DNA from: Saccharothrix saharensis
GTDB lineage: Bacteria > Actinomycetota > Actinomycetes > Mycobacteriales > Pseudonocardiaceae
Reading direction: 5' to 3'
DNA: 64,000 nucleotides
Assembly: GCF_006716745.1 (NCBI RefSeq)
Contig: NZ_VFPP01000001.1
Span: 1,860,001 to 1,924,000 of the forward strand
The notes beneath the pieces are model-generated. The model worked only from the letters and a program-made list of their open reading frames with translations, searched no databases and was not told the DNA's origin. Positions 9,053 through 16,121 of this stretch are shown here, in pieces (within the stretch, counting starts at the first letter, position 1; each line of letters opens with the position of its first letter). The translations under genes were made by a program, and so were the position numbers.

Positions 9053-10714
9053 ATGAAACAGCACGGCACCAACAGCTTCTTCGTCGTGGGCGAAGGAGTG
9101 CTCGAGTTCGACCGCGACGGTCGGGCGATGACCCGCCAACCGCTCACGGTGGAGGAGTTGCGGCGGTTCCGCTTCTCCCGGCTGGGACCGGAGGGTCCCC
9201 AGTTGGACGAGGAGACCCGGGTCGCCCTGGCCACCGCCATGACCGCGAACGTCCCGCAGTCGGACTCCGCGCCGCCGATCCCGGCGGGCTTCACCTACCT
9301 CGGTCAGTTCGTCGACCACGACCTGACCATGGACCGCACCGAGGCGCAGCTCGGCGAGGAGGTCACCCTCGACGACCTGATGCAGGGCCGCTCGCCCGCC
9401 CTGGACCTGGACTCGGTGTACGGGCGCGGTCCCGGCGACCGCAACGACCGGATCTTCTACGCCGCGGACGGCGTGAAGCTGAAGGTCGGCACGACGTCGC
9501 CGACGCCGTTCCCGGACGAGCGGGTCAACGTCGCGTTGGAGGGGTTCGACCTGCCGAGGTTCGGTGCGGCGGGCACCACCGGGGCCGACCGGCGCCGGCC
9601 GCTGATACCGGACGTCCGCAACGACGAGAACCTGGTCGTCGCCCAGCACCACCTGGCGTTCATCAGGTTCCACAACCGGGTCGTGGACGAGCTGGCGTTA
9701 CGGGGGCTGACCGGGCGGCGGCTGTTCACCGCGGCACGCGAGCAGGTGGTGCGCCACTACCAGTGGGTGCTGCGCACCGACTTCCTGCCGCGGATCGTGG
9801 ACCCGGCGATCGTGGACGACGTGTTCGCCAACGGTCGCCGGTTCTTCGAGGCACCCGGTCGCGGCCGGACGCCGCACGGCCTGCACCCGACGATGCCGCT
9901 GGAGTTCTCGGTGGCGGCGTACCGGTTGGGGCACAGCATGATCCGGGGCGCGTACCAGTGGAACCGGGTGTTCCACACGGCCGGTCCGGGCGGTGCCGCC
10001 ACGTTGTTCCTGTTGTTCGTCTTCACCGGCACGTCCGGCAACTTCGACCCGGGTGCGACGCTGCCGGACCTGGACAACCCGAACTCGGGCACGGTCGACG
10101 CGCTGCCGACGAACTGGATCGCCGACTTCCGCCGGCTGTACGACTTCACCGAGGCCGACCGGCCGGACCTGGCGCCGCCCACCGCCGACGGCGGCGACGT
10201 GACCAAGCGGGTGGACAGCCTGCTGGTGAACCCGTTGACGGAACTGCCGGCGGGCACGTTCGGCGGGCGCGGCGGCACGGTGCCGGAGATCCAGCGGAAC
10301 CTGGCGTTCCGCAACCTGACCCGGGCGGCCATGGTCCGGTTGGCCTCCGGGCAGCAGATGGCGGAGTTCCTGGGTGTGCCCGCGTTGACCGCGGAGCAGG
10401 TCCTGGTCGGCAACCAGGGCGCGTCGCTGGAGTCGTTGACCGACGCGCAGAAGGCCGCGGTGACCGCCGCGACGCCGCTGTGGCTGTACGTGCTGCGGGA
10501 GGCGGAGTTCCACGACGGCAGGCTCGGGCCGGTCGGCGGGCGGATCGTGGCCGAGGTGTTCCACCGCGCCATGGAGGGCAGCCGCACGTCGATCGTGCGC
10601 GAACCGTCGTGGCGGCCCGCGTTCGGGCCGGACGCGCAGACGTTCCGGATGACGGACCTGCTGCTGTTCGCGTTCGACGGCAAGGCCGACCTGCTCAACC
10701 CGCTGGGAGACTGA
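9053..10714 (+). CDS. Animal-type haem peroxidase (peroxinectin/cyclooxygenase superfamily)
   Basis: 553 residues of the An_peroxidase family. GQFVDHDLTMD (residues 84-94) holds the distal histidine (His89) beside an aspartate that in mammalian peroxidases forms a haem ester. The proximal histidine is expected in YRLGHSMIRGAYQWN near residue 296. AQHHLAFIRFHNRVVDEL is also a conserved family segment. No signal peptide or membrane segment is seen, so it is probably cytoplasmic or released by a non-classical route. The ATG at 9053 follows a G-rich ribosome site. The gene is monocistronic and closed by a strong hairpin. Bacterial members are poorly characterised; halide or organic substrate oxidation with peroxide is the general expectation. 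Confidence 0.9.
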   Translation: MKQHGTNSFFVVGEGVLEFDRDGRAMTRQPLTVEELRRFRFSRLGPEGPQLDEETRVALATAMTANVPQSDSAPPIPAGFTYLGQFVDHDLTMDRTEAQLGEEVTLDDLMQGRSPALDLDSVYGRGPGDRNDRIFYAADGVKLKVGTTSPTPFPDERVNVALEGFDLPRFGAAGTTGADRRRPLIPDVRNDENLVVAQHHLAFIRFHNRVVDELALRGLTGRRLFTAAREQVVRHYQWVLRTDFLPRIVDPAIVDDVFANGRRFFEAPGRGRTPHGLHPTMPLEFSVAAYRLGHSMIRGAYQWNRVFHTAGPGGAATLFLLFVFTGTSGNFDPGATLPDLDNPNSGTVDALPTNWIADFRRLYDFTEADRPDLAPPTADGGDVTKRVDSLLVNPLTELPAGTFGGRGGTVPEIQRNLAFRNLTRAAMVRLASGQQMAEFLGVPALTAEQVLVGNQGASLESLTDAQKAAVTAATPLWLYVLREAEFHDGRLGPVGGRIVAEVFHRAMEGSRTSIVREPSWRPAFGPDAQTFRMTDLLLFAFDGKADLLNPLGD

Positions 10715-10717
10715 CCC

Positions 10718-10753
10718 GGTGGTGCGAGCCCGGTCCGCCGGGCTCGCACCACC
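10718..10753 (+). terminator. 16-bp perfect stem-loop after the haem peroxidase gene
   Basis: Arms GGTGGTGCGAGCCCGG and CCGGGCTCGCACCACC enclose the loop TCCG, starting four bases after the stop codon. There is no U tract, as is common for actinobacterial terminators. It separates the peroxidase from rhaB. Confidence 0.85.
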
Positions 10754-10794
10754 TCCTTGACACGGCCGGGCGCGAGGCGCTTGACTGCGAGGGT

Positions 10795-10808
10795 TTGAAA
10801 CGATTCAA
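10795..10808. promoter_or_regulatory. LacI-type operator-like palindrome upstream of rhaB
   Basis: TTGAAACGATTCAA has the half-sites TTGAA and TTCAA around a central CG, the form used by LacI/GalR-family repressors. It lies 18 bases before the rhaB start and 11 bases before a GGAG ribosome site, where a bound repressor would block transcription. No LacI gene is in the window, so the regulator would act in trans. Confidence 0.5.
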
Positions 10809-10825
10809 GCGCGCAGGAGCCGCCC

Positions 10826-12214
10826 ATGTCGTCCGTCGCCAGGGTTTTCGGAGCCGTCGACATCGGCGCATCGGGCGGCCGGGTCGTGGCCGGGGTGGTG
10901 GCCGGTGGTCGGACGACGTTGCACGTGGTGCACCGGTTCCCCAACGGCGTGGTCGAGCGCGACGGCCACCTGCGATGGGACTTCACCGGGTTGTACCGGG
11001 AGGTGCTGACGGGCCTGCGGGCGCTCGCCGCCGGGTTCGGTGACGTCGCGTCGATCGGCATCGACACCTGGGCCGTGGACTACGGGCTGCTCGGCGAGGA
11101 CGGCTCGCTGCTCGCCGAGCCCGTGGCGTACCGGGACGGGCGGACCGCCGAGGCGGTGGAGCGGGTGCACGCGCGGGTGTCGCCCGAGGAGCTGTACGCG
11201 GTCAACGGCCTGCAGTTCCTGCCGTTCACCACGCTGTACCAGTTGGAGGCCGAGCGCGCGTCGCCGCTGTGGGAGAAGGCCGCGCACGTCGTGCTGCTGC
11301 CGGACCTGCTGGCGTACTGGTTGACCGGTGAGCTGCGGACGGAGGTCACCAACGCGTCGACCACGGGCCTGCTGGACGTGCGGACGCGGACGTGGTCGCC
11401 GGAGCTGGCCGCCGACGTGCCGTTCCCGCCGTTGCAGGAGCCGGGTGAGGTGCGCGGATCGCTGCGGCCGGAGGTGGTCGCGGCGACGGGGTTGCCGAGC
11501 ACGACGCCGGTGACGACGGTCGGGTCGCACGACACGGCGTCGGCGGTCGTGGCGCTGCCGGCCGACGGGTCGCGGTTCGCCTACGTGTCCAGCGGGACGT
11601 GGTCGTTGGTGGGCGTGGAGCTGCCCGAGCCGGTGGTGGGCGCGCGGGCGCGGGAGCTGAACTTCACCAACGAGGGCGGTGTGGACGGCCGGACCCGGTT
11701 CCTGCGCAACGTGGGCGGCCTGTGGCTGCTCCAGGAGTCGCTGCGCGAGTGGGCGGATCCGGACCTGCCGACCCTGCTGGCCGAGGCGGAGACCCTGCCG
11801 GCGGGCGGCCCGACCGTCGACGTGGACGACCCGGCGTTCATCGCGCCGGGCGACATGCCGCGGCGGATCGCGGCGGCGGCGACCGGCCCGCTGCGCACCC
11901 CGGCGGAGACGGTGCGGTGCGTCCTCGACTCGTTGGCCGTCGCGTACGCGCGGACCGTCGACCAGGCGGTGGAGCTGACGGGCCGGGACGTGGACGTGAT
12001 CCACGTCGTGGGCGGCGGTTCCCGCAACGACCTGCTGTGCCGCCTGACCGCGGCCCTCTCCGGCCGCCGGGTGACCGCGGGCCCGGTGGAGGCGACGGCG
12101 CTGGGCAACGTCCTGGTGCAGGCCAGGGCGCACGGCGCGGCCCCGGCCACCCTGGAGGCCATCCGGGCCGACCTGGCGGCCACCGAGGACGTCCGCCACC
12201 ACGTGCCGCGCTGA
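10826..12214 (+). CDS. rhaB: Rhamnulokinase
   Basis: 462 residues of the FGGY carbohydrate kinase family. AVDIGASGGRVV near the start is the phosphate-1 motif. GIDTWAVDYGLLGEDGSLL and YRDGRT with AVNGLQFLPFTTLYQL are typical of rhamnulokinases. SGTWSLVGVELPEPV is the phosphate-2 motif and VVGGGSRNDLLCRLTA the adenosine motif. It phosphorylates L-rhamnulose to L-rhamnulose 1-phosphate in L-rhamnose catabolism. The ATG follows a GCAGGAG ribosome site. The isomerase and aldolase genes are not adjacent, so the pathway must be completed elsewhere. The upstream LacI-like site suggests sugar-dependent derepression. Confidence 0.92.
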   Translation: MSSVARVFGAVDIGASGGRVVAGVVAGGRTTLHVVHRFPNGVVERDGHLRWDFTGLYREVLTGLRALAAGFGDVASIGIDTWAVDYGLLGEDGSLLAEPVAYRDGRTAEAVERVHARVSPEELYAVNGLQFLPFTTLYQLEAERASPLWEKAAHVVLLPDLLAYWLTGELRTEVTNASTTGLLDVRTRTWSPELAADVPFPPLQEPGEVRGSLRPEVVAATGLPSTTPVTTVGSHDTASAVVALPADGSRFAYVSSGTWSLVGVELPEPVVGARARELNFTNEGGVDGRTRFLRNVGGLWLLQESLREWADPDLPTLLAEAETLPAGGPTVDVDDPAFIAPGDMPRRIAAAATGPLRTPAETVRCVLDSLAVAYARTVDQAVELTGRDVDVIHVVGGGSRNDLLCRLTAALSGRRVTAGPVEATALGNVLVQARAHGAAPATLEAIRADLAATEDVRHHVPR

Positions 12215-12234
12215 CGCGGGTCGGGGCGTCCGGC

Positions 12235-12621
12235 TCAGCCGCCGAACCGCCGGGTGAACTCGGCCGCCAGCCCGGCCCCGGCCGCCCCGACGAGCTTGGT
12301 GACGACCGGGTTGAGGATCAGCTCCGACACGGACGCCGCGAGGCGCGGCATCCGGCGGCCGAACCAGTTGCGGACGCTCTCCATCGTGGCGAGGTCCGGT
12401 TCGCCGTCGGTGATCGCCTCTTCGAGGTCGTCGACCTTCGCGCGGGCCGCGTCGTCCTCCGCACCGAGTTGCGCGCGGAGTCGGGCGAACAGCGCGGCCA
12501 GGTCGTCCGCCTCGCCGGCGGTGAGCCGCACGGGGGCGTTGGTGACCGTGTTGTTCGCACCGACGACGACGTTGCCGCTGAGGTCTCCTCCGACATGGAC
12601 GCGGAACCGGTTGTCGGACAT
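12235..12621 (-). CDS. Small protein with GG-x-LSG-x-VVVG motif; candidate partner of the upstream STAND ATPase
   Basis: 128 residues. Residues 5-22 read RFRVHVGGDLSGNVVVGA then NNTV, nearly the same as the motif in the ATPase encoded 11 bases upstream (TVGGNLSGVVVIGDNNVV). A charged, helical middle (LTAGEADDLAALFARLRAQLG and following) leads to a hydrophobic C-terminal helix, LILNPVVTKLVGAAGAGLAAEF, with a glycine-zipper look, then TRRFGG. No enzyme motif is present. Start at ATG 12621, preceded by GGGAGAG. The shared motif and tight spacing suggest a co-expressed pair that interact through the motif. A membrane-active or pore-forming role for the C-terminal helix is speculation. I recall similar NPVV-x-KLV endings in small proteins of other bacteria but cannot name a family. 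Confidence 0.75.
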   Translation of the reverse strand: MSDNRFRVHVGGDLSGNVVVGANNTVTNAPVRLTAGEADDLAALFARLRAQLGAEDDAARAKVDDLEEAITDGEPDLATMESVRNWFGRRMPRLAASVSELILNPVVTKLVGAAGAGLAAEFTRRFGG

Positions 12622-12632
12622 GATCTCTCCCG

Positions 12633-14504
12633 TCACCCCGGAGTGGGGATGGTCGTGGTGGTGCTGGTGGTCGCCGCCGTGGTGGTGGTGGTGGTGGTCG
12701 TCGTCGTCGTGGCCGGCGGCGCTTCGGGCGGGTCCATCGCCCCGATCACACCTCTCACCACCATGGGTCGTTCGTCGGGGAACCCGAACTGCGTCGTGTA
12801 CCGGCCCGGTGCGACGGCGTTCAAGTAGATCGTCACCGTGCAGCTCTCACCCGGCCACAGCACGTCCGGGCAGTCGGACTTGAGGATGAATGCCTCGGGG
12901 TCGGGACCACCGAGCGCCGTCCGCCCGGTCGGGACGCCGCGGGCGTGGCAGGGCTGAGGGCTGATCGGGACGGAGAGGCTTTCCCGCGCGGGGTCGAGCT
13001 GCCCGGACGCGGGCAGGAGCGGAGCGCACCGCGGTGCCGTCGGCGGGTCGGTCGGGTCGGCCGGGTCTGAGGCGGGGGGCCCGTCCGCGATGGTCGTGAT
13101 CGGAACCGGTTCGCCCGGCGTGGTGGGGGCGGGTGGCCGCGCGGTCGGGTCGCCCGGTTCGCTCAGGGCCGCCCAGCCGAGACCGATCACGGGCGCGAGG
13201 AGCAGCAGCGGGAGGAGTGCCCGCCAGAGCGGACGCGGGCGTGGGCGTTCCGCCAGCAGCCGGTCCCGCACGGCCAGTTCCCGTTCGAAGTAGGCGACTT
13301 CGTCGGACGCGCCCACCCGTCGCGCCGCCTCCAGGCCGGAGCGCAGCACCTCTCCCCACGCGCCGAGCCGCAGGGACCGCAGCACTGCCGGGGCGGCGAC
13401 CCGGGCCAGCGCCAGCGCGTCGGCGGTGGGGCCGGCGGCGGCGAGCACGGCGACGACGGCGGGTACGGCCTCGACGACCTCGTGCCGCGTCGGGCCGCGC
13501 CAGAGCCAGTCCGCCAGGGTGGTGGCCGCCGCGGACGCGGATGCGACATCCCCGGACCGGGTCGTGAGGTGGAAACCGGCGCCGTCGGCCGTGACGAGGC
13601 CCGCTCGTTCCAGGTCGGCCAGGACCGGCGCCACCTCGGCCGAGGCGATCCCGGCCAGCAGCGCGAGCAACGCGGCCGAGCAGGCGACGCCGCCGAGCAG
13701 CGCGAGCACCCGGACGACGCGGCGGTGCCGGTGGTCGGTCGTGCCGGCGGCGATCCGCAGCAGCGCGGGCGGGCTGCCGCGCGCGGCCCGGACCTGCCGG
13801 AGCTCGGCGTCGGTCGGCGGGCGGCCCAGGACGCGCCGCACGAGGGCGACGCTCGCCTCGGCGGACAGCTCGCCGAGGGCCATGGCCTGTCCCGCCGACC
13901 ACAGCGTCCGTTCCCTGGCCGCGGACAGCACGGTGCAGCCGGGGACCGTGTCGAGCACGTGCTCGATGTCGCGGGGGTCGGTGGACAACTGGTCCAGCAC
14001 CAGCACCGCGCGGATCGGCTCGAGGAACCGGCGCAGGCGCGCGGTAGTCGGCCGGTAGTGCTCAGCCGCCTCGTAGCAGGCCTCGAACACCTCCTGCAGG
14101 ACGTCGTCGATGTGCTTGCCGCTCGCGGACAGGCAGATCAGGTGCTCGCGCGCCGCGCGGTCCTGGCTGACCTGCCGGAGCAGCAACGACTTCCCGTAAC
14201 CCGCGGGCCCGTGCAGCTGGACGTGCCGGTGGGCGTCGAGCCCGGCGTGCACGGCGCGCAGCTCCGCGTCCCGTCCGAGGGGCGCGTCCCGCGGCCCCCA
14301 CCGCGGCGAGCGCGGCTCGACACGCCGGACCGCGGGTGGTGTCGCCGGACCGATCGTGGTGCCGGCGTAGTCGCACACCACGTTGTTGTCCCCGATGACG
14401 ACGACTCCGCTGAGATTCCCCCCGACGGTGACCGTGGCAGATCTGTCATCCACGTCCAGGATGGAAGCACGGTCCCCGCACCGCGAAACCGGGATCGACC
14501 CCAC
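12633..14504 (-). CDS. STAND/NB-ARC-like ATPase with single TM segment and threonine-rich extracellular tail
   Basis: 623 residues. The N-terminal motif TVGGNLSGVVVIGDNNVV (about residues 26-43) precedes an AAA/STAND core. Walker A is GPAGYGKS (99-106), AVLVLDQLSTDPRDIEHVLD is a Walker B-like strand, and a winged-helix-like part follows (VAPVLADLERAGLVTADGAGFHL). One strongly hydrophobic helix (LLPLLLLAPVIGLGWAAL, about 425-446) predicts membrane anchoring. Beyond it lie a proline-rich linker, a small domain with four cysteines (CAPLL, PCHAR, DCPDV, ESCTV), and a C-terminal poly-threonine tract from about 598. The GTG at 14504 keeps the motif N-terminal, but no strong ribosome site supports it. 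It forms a two-gene unit with the small motif protein. Cytoplasmic ATPase with outside domain suggests signal transfer across the membrane; this is inferred. Confidence 0.8.
   Translation of the reverse strand: MGSIPVSRCGDRASILDVDDRSATVTVGGNLSGVVVIGDNNVVCDYAGTTIGPATPPAVRRVEPRSPRWGPRDAPLGRDAELRAVHAGLDAHRHVQLHGPAGYGKSLLLRQVSQDRAAREHLICLSASGKHIDDVLQEVFEACYEAAEHYRPTTARLRRFLEPIRAVLVLDQLSTDPRDIEHVLDTVPGCTVLSAARERTLWSAGQAMALGELSAEASVALVRRVLGRPPTDAELRQVRAARGSPPALLRIAAGTTDHRHRRVVRVLALLGGVACSAALLALLAGIASAEVAPVLADLERAGLVTADGAGFHLTTRSGDVASASAAATTLADWLWRGPTRHEVVEAVPAVVAVLAAAGPTADALALARVAAPAVLRSLRLGAWGEVLRSGLEAARRVGASDEVAYFERELAVRDRLLAERPRPRPLWRALLPLLLLAPVIGLGWAALSEPGDPTARPPAPTTPGEPVPITTIADGPPASDPADPTDPPTAPRCAPLLPASGQLDPARESLSVPISPQPCHARGVPTGRTALGGPDPEAFILKSDCPDVLWPGESCTVTIYLNAVAPGRYTTQFGFPDERPMVVRGVIGAMDPPEAPPATTTTTTTTTTTAATTSTTTTIPTPG
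12648..12712 (-). repeat. Trinucleotide (GTG/GTC; ACC/ACG on coding strand) tract encoding poly-threonine
   Basis: Near-uninterrupted ACC and ACG codons at the 3' end of the membrane STAND gene encode about 17 threonines in the last 28 residues. Changes in whole codons would alter tail length without shifting the frame. Confidence 0.75.
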
Positions 14505-14629
14505 AGCCCACTTTCGAGCACCAATACGTCACCTCATCAGGTGACCCTTCACCCTCCGTACCCCACCCTCGTGAGTCCTTACGTCCGGAGCGCGGGAGTC
14601 CTAACGTTCGCGCACCCCGAGTGCAACGC

Positions 14630-15352
14630 TCAGGCGTGGCGCACCCACTCCCGGTGGAAGCCTTCGACGTGGCGGGTGACCCTGGCGGCGGCCAGGTCGC
14701 CGTCACCGGTCCGCACGGCGCGCAGGATCGACCGGTGTTCGCGGCGCAGTCGCACGGCGGTGCGGGACCAGTCGGGCAACGCCTGCACGGCGTCCAGCAC
14801 GGTGCGGTGGATCGCGTCACGCAGCCCGGTCATGATCGCGGTGTTCACGGCGTTGCCCGCCGCGGCGGTGAGGGCGACGTGGAAGTCGGCGTCGAGCTGG
14901 TGGAACGCGTCCGAGTCCAGGTCCGGCGCGTCCATGCGGGTCAGCAGGTCGGCGGCGCGGGCCAGGTCGGGGTGGTCGGGGTGGGCCGCGGCGGCGCGGA
15001 CGGAGTGGCTCTCGATCATCACGCGGGTGCCGACGAGGTCGGCCATCGGCAGGCGGCGGGTGGCCAGGTGCAGGCGCAGGGCCGCACCGAGCCCGCCCGC
15101 CGGGTCGGCGATGACGGTGGTGCCCGCGTCCGGTCCCGAGCCGACGCCGCTGCGCACCACGCCCATCGCCTGCAGCACGCGGATCGCCTCGCGCACGGTG
15201 GCGCGGCTGACGCCCAGGTCCTCGGCCAGTTTGCGCTCGGCGGGCAGCTGCCGGCCCACGCCGAGCCTGCCCGCGCTCAGCTCCGCCTCGACGTGCCGCA
15301 GCACCGCGCCGTACCCGGACACCCGAACCGCCACCTCCTGTGGTCCGGCCAC
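14630..15352 (-). CDS. FadR/LldR-type GntR-family transcriptional regulator
   Basis: 240 residues. An N-terminal winged helix (LPAERKLAEDLGVSRATVREAIRVLQAMGVV, about residues 35-66) is followed by an FCD ligand domain. The FCD part has the metal-binding set suggested by ADFHVALTAAAGN and the final H-x-x-I/H helices. It is divergent from the lactate operon lldEFG, and a perfect palindrome of GntR/FadR operator type lies between the starts. It is therefore very probably the lactate-responsive repressor (LldR/LutR role). The GTG at 15352 overlaps a second, imperfect operator copy. A later GTG (VAVRVSGYGAVLRHVEAEL) is an alternative start. Confidence 0.85.
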   Translation of the reverse strand: MAGPQEVAVRVSGYGAVLRHVEAELSAGRLGVGRQLPAERKLAEDLGVSRATVREAIRVLQAMGVVRSGVGSGPDAGTTVIADPAGGLGAALRLHLATRRLPMADLVGTRVMIESHSVRAAAAHPDHPDLARAADLLTRMDAPDLDSDAFHQLDADFHVALTAAAGNAVNTAIMTGLRDAIHRTVLDAVQALPDWSRTAVRLRREHRSILRAVRTGDGDLAAARVTRHVEGFHREWVRHA

Positions 15353-15353
15353 A
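15339..15353. promoter_or_regulatory. Imperfect GntR-type operator copy
   Basis: TGTGGTCCGGCCACA resembles the perfect site 20 bases away (TGTGGTC-x-GACCACA) with two mismatches. It covers the putative start codon of the regulator gene, as expected for autorepression. Confidence 0.5.
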
Positions 15354-15358
15354 CCCTG

Positions 15359-15375
15359 GTGTGGTCAGACCACAC
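15359..15375. promoter_or_regulatory. Perfect 17-bp palindromic operator of the lactate operon
   Basis: GTGTGGTCAGACCACAC is an exact inverted repeat with a single central A. The core TGGTCAGACCA has the TGGTC-N-GACCA form bound by FadR-subfamily GntR regulators. It sits just upstream of the TAGAGT hexamer, a position that blocks RNA polymerase. Confidence 0.85.
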
Positions 15376-15379
15376 ACCC

Positions 15380-15385
15380 TAGAGT
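15380..15385 (+). promoter_or_regulatory. Putative -10 element of lldE, suggesting a leaderless mRNA
   Basis: TAGAGT fits the TANNNT pattern and ends seven bases before the lldE GTG, so transcription could start at or next to the start codon. No ribosome site is visible before this GTG, which supports leaderless translation. Confidence 0.45.
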
Positions 15386-15392
15386 CACCGCG

Positions 15393-16121
15393 GTGAGAGT
15401 CGCGCTGTTCGTCACGTGCCTGGTCGACGGCCTGTTCCCGGACGTCGGCAAGGCGACCGTCCGGCTGCTGGAGCGGCTCGGCCACGAGGTGGTCGTGCCG
15501 CCCGCCCAGACCTGCTGCGGCCAGATGCACGTCAACACCGGCTACCCCGGCCAGGCGCTGCCGGTGATCCGCAACCACGTCGAGGCGTTCGAGCACGCCG
15601 ACGTGATCGTGGCGCCCTCCGGGTCGTGCGCGGGGTCGGTGCGGCACCAGCACGCCCACGTCGCCCGCGAGCACGGTGACGCGAAGCTCGCCGAGGCCGC
15701 GGCCGACACGGCGAAGCGCACGTACGAGCTGTCGGAGTTCCTGGTGGACGTCCTCCGGGTCACCGACGTGGGCGCGTACTTCCCGCACCGCGTCACCTAC
15801 CACCCCACGTGCCACTCGTTGCGCGTGCTGGAGGTGGCCGACCGGCCGTTGCGGCTGCTGCGCGCGGTCGAGGGCATCGACCTGGTGGAGCTGCCGTCGG
15901 CCGAGACGTGCTGCGGGTTCGGCGGCACGTTCGCGCTGAAGAACTCCGACACCTCCACCGCCATGCTCGCGGACAAGATGAGCGCGGTGCTGAGCACGAA
16001 GGCGGGCGTGGTCACGGCGGGCGACTCGTCGTGCCTGATGCACATCGGCGGCGGCCTGAGCAGGCTGCGCAGCGGCGTCCGGCCGCTGCACCTGGCGCAG
16101 ATCCTGGAGCACACGCGATGA
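15393..16121 (+). CDS. lldE: L-lactate oxidation complex subunit LldE/LutA
   Basis: 242 residues with two CCG cysteine-rich domains: LFVTCLVDGLFPDVGKATVRLLERLGHEV...QTCCGQMHVNTG in the first half and YHPTCHSLR...ETCCGFGGTFA in the second. These bind iron-sulfur clusters as in LutA/LldE and heterodisulfide reductase subunit B. With LldF and LldG it oxidises L-lactate to pyruvate, passing electrons to the respiratory chain. The GTG at 15393 is the only start giving the family N-terminus. Its TGA overlaps the lldF ATG by four bases. Expression is probably under the divergent GntR repressor. Confidence 0.92.
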   Translation: MRVALFVTCLVDGLFPDVGKATVRLLERLGHEVVVPPAQTCCGQMHVNTGYPGQALPVIRNHVEAFEHADVIVAPSGSCAGSVRHQHAHVAREHGDAKLAEAAADTAKRTYELSEFLVDVLRVTDVGAYFPHRVTYHPTCHSLRVLEVADRPLRLLRAVEGIDLVELPSAETCCGFGGTFALKNSDTSTAMLADKMSAVLSTKAGVVTAGDSSCLMHIGGGLSRLRSGVRPLHLAQILEHTR

